Source of the DNA: Ignavibacteriota bacterium
GTDB lineage: Bacteria; Bacteroidota; Ignavibacteria; Tepidaquicellales; Tepidaquicellaceae
Reading direction: 5' to 3'
Length of the DNA: 64,000 nt
NCBI GenBank assembly: GCA_026390735.1
Contig: JAPLFJ010000069.1
Span: forward strand, 124,001 to 188,000
Shown here: piece by piece, positions 44,739 through 52,603 of the stretch
Numbering within the stretch: the first letter of the stretch is position 1
Layout of the letters: every line of letters begins with the position of its first letter
The notes under the pieces: generated by a model
What the model saw: only the letters and a program-made list of their open reading frames with translations
Told to the model about the DNA's origin: nothing
Databases searched by the model: none
Made by a program: the position numbers and the translations under genes

Positions 44739-44806
44739 ATATAGTAGTAGAGATTCCCGCTAAAAAACGCTCCGCGTATCTGCTTTGCGAGTGGGAATGA
44801 CAGGTT
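44739..44806. repeat. Hairpin repeat ATTCCCGC...GGGAATGACAGG, copy 2
   Basis: TAGTAGAGATTCCCGCT (44739-) and CGAGTGGGAATGACAGG at the right end match the repeat at 22963-23000. The loop is longer here. A third partial string, GGAATGACAGG, lies near 44850. Confidence 0.65.
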
Positions 44807-44959
44807 GGGGAGGGTATGTGGAAAAGACAGGTTGTGGGAATCTGGTGGAATGACAGGATGGGAGATGATATATAAAATTAAAATATTTTGAAATGATTTC
44901 ACCTTTAATATATTTTTGAAATTGAACATCTTATACCTTTGTATAATAAATTTACTGGT

Positions 44960-45709
44960 ATGGAAAAATTAGCAACTGTAATTATGGCGGCGGGAAAAGG
45001 GAAACGTATGCGTAATCCTGAAAAGTCGAAAGTGATGTTTGACTTCAAAGGTGTGCCGATGATTGAGCACGTGATAAATCTTTCGCTGAAGATTGATTCT
45101 GAAATTATCATTCCGATTGTCGGGCATCAGAAACAGACTGTGATAGATTTTATTTCTGAAAGGTTTCCTGCGGAAATGGAATGTATCAGGTTTGCACATC
45201 AGGATGAACAACTCGGAACAGGACACGCGCTTATGCAAACTCGTGAGATTATGGAATTGTTCGACGGCGACGTGCTGATACTGTCAGGCGATGTGCCGCT
45301 GCTGAAGGCGGAGACAGTGATGAAGTTTTTGAATTATCATTACGGGAATAGTTTTCAGGCGAGTCTTCTGTCTGCGATTTTCGAAAATCCATTTGGGTAC
45401 GGGCGCGTGATTCGCAGTGAGGACGGGACTTTTGTGGAGACGGTTGAAGAGAAAGATGCAACGGATGAACAGAGGAAGATTAAGGAAATCAATTCGGGGA
45501 TTTACATCGTTGACTGTGCGCTGCTGTTTGAAGCACTGACTACACTGAAGACAGACAATGCTCAGGGCGAATATTACCTAACGGATATTTTCAAATACTT
45601 CAGGGATAAGAATATTAAAATCGGTGCAGTGCCCGTGGATAACAACGTAGAGATTACGGGTATCAACACTGTTGAACAATTAGAAGAATTAGAAAAATTA
45701 ATCGATTAA
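44960..45709 (+). CDS. GlmU-like uridylyltransferase domain protein (no acetyltransferase)
   Basis: A 249-residue nucleotidyltransferase with the same N-terminal motifs as GlmU: VIMAAGKGKRMRNPEKSK, DEQLGTGHALMQTREI and ILSGDVPLLKAET, and the PFGYGRVIRSEDG segment. It ends where the left-handed beta-helix acetyltransferase domain of GlmU would begin. It probably makes UDP-GlcNAc from GlcNAc-1-P or a similar UDP-sugar. The mutase gene follows by 2 nt. I chose the ATG at 44960 over a TTG at 44939. Confidence 0.85.
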   Translation: MEKLATVIMAAGKGKRMRNPEKSKVMFDFKGVPMIEHVINLSLKIDSEIIIPIVGHQKQTVIDFISERFPAEMECIRFAHQDEQLGTGHALMQTREIMELFDGDVLILSGDVPLLKAETVMKFLNYHYGNSFQASLLSAIFENPFGYGRVIRSEDGTFVETVEEKDATDEQRKIKEINSGIYIVDCALLFEALTTLKTDNAQGEYYLTDIFKYFRDKNIKIGAVPVDNNVEITGINTVEQLEELEKLID

Positions 45710-45711
45710 AT

Positions 45712-47079
45712 ATGTCAGAAATAATTTTTAGTGTTTCGGGTGTAAGGGGAATTTACGGCGACTCGCTGACGCTGCCTGTGGTAGTGCATTACACTCTTGC
45801 GTTTGCGAAGTTCTGCAGGGATAATAAAAAGAGCAGGAAGATAATTGTAGGGCGCGACGGAAGGCTGATGGGTGATGAAGTTTCGGCTGTTGCGATTTAT
45901 ACTTTATCGATTGCAGGTTTTGAAGTGATTGATATCGGCGTTGTGCCGACTCCTACTGTTCAGCTTGCAGTGGAAAAGCTGAAGGCGGCTGGAGGGATTG
46001 CAATCACAGCTTCGCACAATCCTCAGCAGTGGAACGGACTGAAGTTTCTGGATTCGGACGGGACGTTCCTGAAGAGCAAGCAAATAGATGAAGTAAAGAA
46101 AAACCTTAAGACTAATAAGTTCAGTTTTGTAAATATAGATAAACCTGCAAAGCTGAAGGTTGATGATACCTGGATTGACAAACACATCGGATATGTACTG
46201 AAACTGAATTACATAAACACAGCTAAGATAAAAAGAAGAAAGTTTAAAGTAGTTGTTGATGCGGTGAATGCTTCGGGTTCGGTGATTATACCAAGGCTTT
46301 TGAAAAAACTCGGATGTCAGGTTGTTGAACTTTATTGCAACGGATCAGGGAAGTTTCCGCATCTGCCTGAACCTCTTCCGCATAATTTAAAACTGCTGTC
46401 GGCCGGAGTACGTAAACACAAGGCGGACATTGGATTAGCCATTGACCCTGACGGCGACAGACTTGTTTTAATCTGTGAAGACGGTAAACCTTTTATAGAA
46501 GAGAATACAATCGTCACAGTTGTGAGGAATGTTTTAAAACATTCAAAGAAGAAGAACAAAGTGTGCGTGAATATGTCAACGACACGTGCGGTGGAAGATG
46601 TTGCGAACGATTACAAAGGAAAAGTATCAAGGACGCCTGTAGGCGAGATAAACGTTGTGAATGAAATGAAGAAGGTGAAAGCCATCGTTGGCGGTGAAGG
46701 CAGCGGAGGCGTGATTGTACCGAAGGTGCACTACGGACGCGATGCCAGTGTTGGTGTGGCGCTCGTGCTGAACGAACTTGCAGACTTTAAAGGAAAAGTT
46801 TCGGAATACAAAAACACTATTCCTCAGTATCACATTGAAAAGGCAAAGATAGAAACCAAGGGCGACCCATCGGGTCTTTTAAAAAGAATAGAAAAAGAAT
46901 ACAGGAAGAAAGACTGCAGGGTATCAACGCTCGACGGCGTGAAGTTTGACTTTGCCGAGTACTGGATACATTTGCGAAAGTCGAATACAGAGCCTATAAT
47001 CAGAATCATTACGGAAGCGAAGAGCAAGAAAGAAGCAGTACGAATACAAACAGAGTTTTTAAAAGGACTGAACTATTAA
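45712..47079 (+). CDS. glmM: Phosphoglucosamine mutase-like phosphohexomutase
   Basis: A 455-residue alpha-D-phosphohexomutase. The phosphoserine is in GIAITASHNPQQWNGLKF; SVSGVRGIYG and the metal loop IDPDGDRLVLI are typical, as is GGEGSGGVIV in the sugar-binding part. It converts GlcN-6-P to GlcN-1-P or a related sugar phosphate. Its position next to the GlmU-like gene supports a glmM role, but phosphomannomutase cannot be ruled out. Confidence 0.85.
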   Translation: MSEIIFSVSGVRGIYGDSLTLPVVVHYTLAFAKFCRDNKKSRKIIVGRDGRLMGDEVSAVAIYTLSIAGFEVIDIGVVPTPTVQLAVEKLKAAGGIAITASHNPQQWNGLKFLDSDGTFLKSKQIDEVKKNLKTNKFSFVNIDKPAKLKVDDTWIDKHIGYVLKLNYINTAKIKRRKFKVVVDAVNASGSVIIPRLLKKLGCQVVELYCNGSGKFPHLPEPLPHNLKLLSAGVRKHKADIGLAIDPDGDRLVLICEDGKPFIEENTIVTVVRNVLKHSKKKNKVCVNMSTTRAVEDVANDYKGKVSRTPVGEINVVNEMKKVKAIVGGEGSGGVIVPKVHYGRDASVGVALVLNELADFKGKVSEYKNTIPQYHIEKAKIETKGDPSGLLKRIEKEYRKKDCRVSTLDGVKFDFAEYWIHLRKSNTEPIIRIITEAKSKKEAVRIQTEFLKGLNY

Positions 47080-48057
47080 ATGCCGGACGTACTTTCAATA
47101 AAGAATCTGCGCACTTACTTTCACACTGACGACGGTCTTGCAAAGGCGGTTGACGGTGTGAGTTTTGAATTAAAGGAAGGCGAAACACTTGGTATTGTGG
47201 GAGAGTCAGGCTGCGGAAAGAGCGTAACGGCTCTTTCGATTTTGCGTTTGCTTCCTGACGGAGTGGGTGTGATTGAAGGCGGGGAGATACTTTTTGAAGG
47301 ACGCGATATCGTGAAAGTTTCCGACAAGGAAATCAGAAGCATTCGCGGGAATAAAATCAGCATGATATTTCAGGAACCGATGACTTCTCTGAATCCTGCA
47401 TACACCTGCGGGAATCAGATTGTGGAAGTTCTGAAAACTCACCGCGATATATCAAGCGCAGATGCGAAGACAAAGGCGATAGAAATATTAAAGAGTGTTG
47501 GTATTCCTTCGCCAGAACAGAGGTTTAAAGAATATCCGCATCAGTTATCGGGCGGTCTAAGGCAGAGAGTGATGATTGCAATAGCGCTTGCCTGCGAACC
47601 AAAGATACTGATAGCAGATGAGCCAACTACGGCACTGGACGTAACTGTTCAGGCGCAGATACTTGAACTAATTAAATCACTGCAGGCTAAGTTTGATATG
47701 AGTGTAATATTAATTACTCACGACCTTGGAGTTGTTGCCGAGACCTGCGATAGAGTGATAGTGATGTATGCTTCAAAGATAGTGGAAGAAGGACTGGCGT
47801 CAGAAGTATTCAACGAGCCGAAACATCCTTATACACTCGCTCTGATGGAATCCATTCCAAAGTTAAACGAGAAAAGAGAAAGACTATACACGATTGAAGG
47901 TTCTGTCCCGTCATCGCTGGAATACAACACGGGCTGTCACTTTGCGAACAGATGCAAGTACGCAGATGAAAAGTGTGTAAGTAAAGAACCAGCGTTGACA
48001 AAACTTTCGGAGACACATACTGCCTCTTGTTTTAAAATTAAAGAAACAGCACAATGA
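47080..48057 (+). CDS. Oligopeptide/dipeptide ABC transporter ATP-binding protein
   Basis: A 325-residue ATPase of the DppD/OppD type. Walker A GESGCGKSV, signature LSGGLRQRVMIAIAL, Walker B ILIADEPTTALDVTV and the C-terminal oligopeptide-ABC extension with a four-cysteine segment (CHFANRCKYADEKC...C) that binds an iron-sulfur cluster in some relatives. No permease or binding-protein gene adjoins it. It overlaps hutI by 4 nt (ATGA). Confidence 0.9.
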   Translation: MPDVLSIKNLRTYFHTDDGLAKAVDGVSFELKEGETLGIVGESGCGKSVTALSILRLLPDGVGVIEGGEILFEGRDIVKVSDKEIRSIRGNKISMIFQEPMTSLNPAYTCGNQIVEVLKTHRDISSADAKTKAIEILKSVGIPSPEQRFKEYPHQLSGGLRQRVMIAIALACEPKILIADEPTTALDVTVQAQILELIKSLQAKFDMSVILITHDLGVVAETCDRVIVMYASKIVEEGLASEVFNEPKHPYTLALMESIPKLNEKRERLYTIEGSVPSSLEYNTGCHFANRCKYADEKCVSKEPALTKLSETHTASCFKIKETAQ

Positions 48058-49307
48058 TATTACTAAAGAACATATCAAACCTTGTAACCTGTGCAAATCC
48101 TGAGAACAGAGCAAAACGCGGGAAGACGCAGGGCGATATTTATATGGTCGAGAAGGGTTACGTACTTTTCACAGACAAAATATTGTACGCCGGAAATTCT
48201 TCCGGGTTGAAAAATTATGTGAAGAACAATAAGGTAAAGAACTTCAAAGAAATTGACTGCACAGGCAAGACAGTAATGCCAGGATTTGTGGATTCACACA
48301 CGCACCTTGTGTTTGCGGGTTCTAGGGCAAACGAATATGAAATGAAGATTGAAGGCAGGTCTTATGAAGAGATTGCGGAGGCGGGCGGAGGAATTGCGTC
48401 AACCGTTAAAGCAGTACGAAAGACTTCAAAGAGTGAACTTAAGAAAATATCAGAGAAGAGACTTTATAACTTTATAAGACACGGAACGACAACGCTCGAA
48501 GCCAAGTCAGGATACGGACTCGACACAAAGAGCGAAATCAAAATGCTTGAAGTTATTAACGAACTTAACCGTGAAAATAAGTATGGAGCCGACATACTTC
48601 CAACGTTTCTCGGAGCACATTCCATTCCTTCGGGTATAAGCAAAAAGGATTACGTTGATACAGTATGTTATGAAATGATACCGAATGTTGCCAAAAGAAA
48701 AATTGCTAAATTCATAGATATTTTTTGTGAAAAAGGGTATTTTGACAAAGGAGACACTGAAAGAATTCTTTCAGCGGGAGCAAGTTATGGATTGATTCCA
48801 AAAGTCCACACGGACCAGTTTTATTCGATAGGCGGCATAGATGTTGCGAAGAAAGTTAAAGCAATATCTGTTGACCATCTGGAAGTTCTTAATGCAAAAG
48901 GCATTAAGACTTTAAAAGGAACTGACATCATAGCAACTCTATTACCCGGATGCTCATATTTCCTAAATATGATCTATCCGCCCGCGAGGAAGATAGTAGA
49001 AAACGGAATACCTGTTGCACTTGCGACAGATTTTAACCCGGGCAGTTGTATGACAGAAAACATACAGATGATAATGTCGCTGGCTTCCCTGAAAATGAAA
49101 ATGACGGCCGAAGAAATAATAAACGCTGTTACCATAAATGGTGCTTATGCATTGTTTATACAAGACAAAACAGGTAATCTTGCAGCAGGAAAACAGTCAG
49201 ATATACTAGTGTTTGATTTTCCAAACTATAATGATTTAATTTATCATTTTGGAGTAAATCAACTGGAGAAAGTATTCATAAAAGGAAAAAGCGTTCTATC
49301 AAATTAA
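48054..49307 (+). CDS. hutI: Imidazolonepropionase
   Basis: A 417-residue amidohydrolase of histidine breakdown that opens imidazolonepropionate to formiminoglutamate. MPGFVDSHTHLVFAGSRANEYE holds the HxH metal site (split by length near residues 76-97), and KSGYGLD and VALATDFNPGSC are typical. The other hut genes are not in this window. The protein is encoded directly after the ABC ATPase with ATGA overlap. Confidence 0.93.
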   Translation: MILLKNISNLVTCANPENRAKRGKTQGDIYMVEKGYVLFTDKILYAGNSSGLKNYVKNNKVKNFKEIDCTGKTVMPGFVDSHTHLVFAGSRANEYEMKIEGRSYEEIAEAGGGIASTVKAVRKTSKSELKKISEKRLYNFIRHGTTTLEAKSGYGLDTKSEIKMLEVINELNRENKYGADILPTFLGAHSIPSGISKKDYVDTVCYEMIPNVAKRKIAKFIDIFCEKGYFDKGDTERILSAGASYGLIPKVHTDQFYSIGGIDVAKKVKAISVDHLEVLNAKGIKTLKGTDIIATLLPGCSYFLNMIYPPARKIVENGIPVALATDFNPGSCMTENIQMIMSLASLKMKMTAEEIINAVTINGAYALFIQDKTGNLAAGKQSDILVFDFPNYNDLIYHFGVNQLEKVFIKGKSVLSN

Positions 49308-49320
49308 TTAATACTCATTA

Positions 49321-50544
49321 ATGGAGCACATGGTTCACAGCGAATCGGACAAGTACAAAAACGATTTGCTTGATGCATTTAAGAAAAAATTCGAGGGGAG
49401 ACTCAGCGATGAAGACCTTGCTTTCATAACAAGTTCATACGACAGGTATATGTTCGAAATGATAAAGCTTATGAGGGAAGGGAAATCTGCGCATGAGAAG
49501 TTCTTTGCTGACATTATCTTAAACTCCATAGATGCGATAGTCGGTTTTAACAATGAAGGTGAAATCTTTCTATGGAATAAAGGGGCAGAGAAAATATTCG
49601 GCTGGGAGAAAAGCGAAATAACAGGTAAGAATTTTAATGTTCTAATTCCGAAAGATATACTCTCTTCAGGCGAAGTTAATAAAATGCTCGCAAAGGTAAA
49701 AGAACAAGGATTCATTTCAAACCACGAAACACTCCGCATTACAAAAACCGGCGAATTAATAAACGTTAGTATATCGAGGTTTGTTATTTTTAATGAAAAG
49801 GGCGAGGATATAGGCAGTGTAGGTATTATCAGGGATATTACGACTGAGAAAAGGCTCGAAAAAGTACTACGCGAAAGAGAAAACCTTGCTCTTATAGGAG
49901 AAGTTGTATCGAGTATTGCACATAATCTTTCAAACCCGTTAAACATAATTTCAGGCAATGCCGATTATTTGTTGCTGGAGAAAAAAGAGGGCGACCCTGA
50001 TTATGAAGAACTGAAGGTTATCGTCGCAGAAGCGACACGCATAACTAAATCTATAAGGTCAATATTGAATTTTGCCAAGCCTCTTATTCCGATGCTTGAA
50101 AGTGTGAGCATAAATGAGCTGCTTGAAGAAGCAACAAGCGGGTTTAAGTTTTTAAAGGGGAATAAAAATGTGGAACTCAGCAAAAAGTTCGACAATAAGG
50201 TCCCGTCAATTAAAGTTGACAAAGAATTAGTAAAAGATGTTTTCTTAAATATAATCAGTAATGCAATCCAGGCTATTCCTTTAAACGTTAAAGGTTTGGT
50301 TGAAGTGAAAACTGTTTTCGACGGCAAGAAAATTATAACTGAGATTTCCGATAACGGTTCTGGCATTTCTCAGAAAGACTTACCGAATATTTTTAAACCA
50401 TTCTATACAACGAAAGGTTATGGAAAAGGAACCGGGCTCGGGCTGGCATTTGCAGACAGGGTAATCAAAGAACATAAAGGTTCGATTGAAGTTAAATCCG
50501 AACAAAACTCCGGCACATCGTTCATAATTTCAATATCTGTATAA
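49321..50544 (+). CDS. PAS-domain sensor histidine kinase
   Basis: A 407-residue cytoplasmic kinase without transmembrane helices. A PAS domain spans about residues 62-180 (NSIDAIVGFNNEGEIFLWN, GKNFNVLIP, SVGIIRDITTEK). The HisKA helix holds His201 in SSIAHNLSNPLN, and the ATPase domain has NIISNAIQAIP, DNGSGIS and GTGLGLAF. It probably phosphorylates the NtrC-type regulator encoded 101 nt downstream. What the PAS domain senses is unknown; there is no haem-binding signature I can see. Confidence 0.9.
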   Translation: MEHMVHSESDKYKNDLLDAFKKKFEGRLSDEDLAFITSSYDRYMFEMIKLMREGKSAHEKFFADIILNSIDAIVGFNNEGEIFLWNKGAEKIFGWEKSEITGKNFNVLIPKDILSSGEVNKMLAKVKEQGFISNHETLRITKTGELINVSISRFVIFNEKGEDIGSVGIIRDITTEKRLEKVLRERENLALIGEVVSSIAHNLSNPLNIISGNADYLLLEKKEGDPDYEELKVIVAEATRITKSIRSILNFAKPLIPMLESVSINELLEEATSGFKFLKGNKNVELSKKFDNKVPSIKVDKELVKDVFLNIISNAIQAIPLNVKGLVEVKTVFDGKKIITEISDNGSGISQKDLPNIFKPFYTTKGYGKGTGLGLAFADRVIKEHKGSIEVKSEQNSGTSFIISISV

Positions 50545-50645
50545 ATTTTCCTCTTTTTTGGTACAAAATAGAAACCGAAACTTTCATCATTATTGTGTGG
50601 AAATTTTCCCTAAAAGTACTTATTTTCCTTTAAATTTAAAACTTA

Positions 50646-51995
50646 ATGGCAGAAATTATAAAAGCGCTGGTTGTCGATGACGAACCGAATCAATCAAATC
50701 TAATCCGCAAAGTCCTTATAAAGAAGGGTTTAGACGTAACAGAGGAAAACGATAGTGCCGTAGCAAAAGAACTTATAAAAAGTAATTTTTATGATTTAAT
50801 AGTATCCGACTTACAAATGCCCGAGGTCTCGGGTATGGACCTGCTTACAATCACACCGAAAGAAACACTGTTTATTATGATTACGGGTTTCGGTTCTGTT
50901 TTATCTGCGGTTGATTCAATGAAAAACGGTGCTTATGATTACGTCAATAAGCCATTCAACCTTGATGAGTTTATTCTGAAGATTGAAAAAGCCATTGAGA
51001 AAATTAACATCACAAAAGAGTTATACAGTTTTAAGAATTTAGTAACGGATAAAGAGCCCTATCTGGGAATAATAGGAACAAGCAAAAGAATGATGGAGGT
51101 TTATGATTTTATAGATAAGACTTCCAAGATAAACGTTAATGTTCTGGTTCAGGGACAGAGCGGCACAGGGAAAGAATTAGTTGCAAGAGCATTGCATTTC
51201 AGCAGTGACAGAAAAGATCATCCGTTTGTTGCGATTAACTGCAGTGCAATACCTGAGAACCTGCTTGAAAGCGAATTGTTCGGACATACAAAAGGCGCAT
51301 TCACGGGTGCAATCGAAAACCAGAAAGGTGTTTTTGAACAGGCTAACAACGGAACGTTATTTCTTGATGAAATAGCCGAAATGCCTTATCAGTTGCAAGC
51401 TAAGCTCCTGCGCGTACTTGAAAACTGGGAATTTAAACCTATAGGAAGTGACAAGATAAAAACAGTTGACGTCAGATTAATCTCCGCAACAAATCAGAAC
51501 ATACAGGAAATGATCAGCAATAAACTTTTCAGGGAAGACCTTTTCTACAGAATCTCAACAATCTCTTTGAATCTTCCAACATTGAACGACAGGATATCTG
51601 ATATTCCAGCGCTAACTAATCACATACTTAAAAATATTTCTAAAAAGTTCGGTAAAGAAATTAAGATAGCGCCAGACGCCATTACACTTTTAACCAAGCA
51701 TAACTACAAAGGAAACGTAAGGGAACTTGAAAACATTCTTGAGCAGGCGGCGGTTTCTGCTACAAACAACAAGATTGAAGTAAAGAATCTTACAATCAGT
51801 GAAGATAAAACTTTCCTCGATGATTGTCTTGCAAATACAGATGGAATGAGTTTAAAAGATCTTGAAAGGAAGTATATACTAAAAGTTCTTGAAACAACAA
51901 ATGGCAACAAGAAGAAAGCTGCAGAGAAATTAGGGATAGACAGAAAGACGCTTTATAACAAATTAGCGGAGTTTGGCCTACTTATAAAAGAGTAA
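50646..51995 (+). CDS. NtrC-family sigma-54-dependent response regulator
   Basis: A 449-residue regulator: receiver domain (1-120, phospho-acceptor Asp55 in LIVSDLQMP), AAA+ domain (about 140-375) with [25 protein letters not shown] (the sigma-54-contact loop), [13 protein letters not shown] and FREDLFYRI, and a Fis-type helix-turn-helix at 410-449. It should activate promoters read by RNA polymerase with sigma-54. A matching promoter lies 170 nt downstream, in front of the cytochrome cluster. It shares the operon with the histidine kinase. Confidence 0.94.
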   Translation: MAEIIKALVVDDEPNQSNLIRKVLIKKGLDVTEENDSAVAKELIKSNFYDLIVSDLQMPEVSGMDLLTITPKETLFIMITGFGSVLSAVDSMKNGAYDYVNKPFNLDEFILKIEKAIEKINITKELYSFKNLVTDKEPYLGIIGTSKRMMEVYDFIDKTSKINVNVLVQGQSGTGKELVARALHFSSDRKDHPFVAINCSAIPENLLESELFGHTKGAFTGAIENQKGVFEQANNGTLFLDEIAEMPYQLQAKLLRVLENWEFKPIGSDKIKTVDVRLISATNQNIQEMISNKLFREDLFYRISTISLNLPTLNDRISDIPALTNHILKNISKKFGKEIKIAPDAITLLTKHNYKGNVRELENILEQAAVSATNNKIEVKNLTISEDKTFLDDCLANTDGMSLKDLERKYILKVLETTNGNKKKAAEKLGIDRKTLYNKLAEFGLLIKE

Positions 51996-52166
51996 TTATT
52001 CCACACGACAAGTCCAATATATCTACACATATTTTTGCTATATTTGAGGAAGTTCTTAACCCCTGAATTAAGGTAAAAAGTTTACACGAAAAACTCTAAA
52101 AAGCCCCATATTTCTACATGTTTAATATTATTTTCCGCATATCCTACGTTTAAATCAAACATTCTT

Positions 52167-52182
52167 TGGTATAGTAATTGCA
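52167..52182 (+). promoter_or_regulatory. Sigma-54 (RpoN) promoter
   Basis: TGGTATAGTAATTGCA: GG and GC are in the places and spacing of the -24/-12 consensus (TGGCACG-N4-TTGCA), and the -12 part TTGCA is perfect. It lies 31 nt before the start of the receiver-like gene and 172 nt after the NtrC-type activator. Candidate activator sites upstream include an inverted repeat CTTAA...TTAAG (52055-52072), which I cannot confirm. Confidence 0.75.
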
Positions 52183-52213
52183 GTAATATTTGTAATTTCT
52201 ATTAATAAAAACT

Positions 52214-52603
52214 TTGAAATTTAGAATTAAAATATTTTGTCTAATTCCTGAAATTTGTGCACTTATTCAAAAAGTACTCGCAAAGTACGACTATGAGTTC
52301 AAATGTGTAAACACCATTAATGAGTTTCTGAAGAAATCGGAAGACGAGATTATCGATGAATGCGAGAATTCTGCTGACATTGTGATACTGGATCAGGAAC
52401 TGGACAAGGATTTTAAGTTAAAGCTGATAAAGAGGTTTGAAAGAATAGATTTTATATGTTTGCCTTCTCTGGATGAAAGCGATACCATTACGGAAAGCCC
52501 GGCAAACGTAAAACGTATTTCAGAACCTTTCAAATTAAGTGAATTTGAAGAGGTGTTATTACAAATAATCAAAAATAAATCAGAGTCAGATGTTAAAAAG
52601 TAA
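52214..52603 (+). CDS. Degenerate receiver-domain protein
   Basis: A 129-residue protein starting at TTG (no ATG fits). It looks like a CheY-type receiver: hydrophobic strand IKIFCL, IVILDQEL with the Asp in the phospho-acceptor place, and RISEPFKLSEFEEVL where receivers have KPF. The usual acidic pair after strand 1 is missing (LIPE) and the Lys before PF is Glu. It probably does not accept phosphate in the normal way. It overlaps the 19-haem cytochrome gene by 14 nt and is the first gene after the sigma-54 promoter. I cannot name the family. Confidence 0.6.
   Translation: MKFRIKIFCLIPEICALIQKVLAKYDYEFKCVNTINEFLKKSEDEIIDECENSADIVILDQELDKDFKLKLIKRFERIDFICLPSLDESDTITESPANVKRISEPFKLSEFEEVLLQIIKNKSESDVKK

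Larger units (their letters stand above)
44353..44959. other. 607-bp intergenic region
   Basis: It holds a terminator (44383-44416), a 22-bp tandem repeat (44521-44564), a hairpin repeat of the ATTCCCGC/GGAATGACAG family (44739-44806), and a further GGAATGACAGG string near 44850. No gene is visible. Confidence 0.6.

Noticed and set aside
50595-52006. GTGTGGAA (50595) and its inverse TTCCACAC (51999) as binding sites for the NtrC-type regulator
   Set aside because: An 8-base match between two gaps of this size is expected by chance about once in two cases; too weak without more copies.
52014-52124. Direct repeats CCAATATATCTACAC and CCATATTTCTACATG as sigma-54 enhancer sites
   Set aside because: Matches are partial and AT-rich; enhancer sites are usually palindromic. 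Possible but not supportable.
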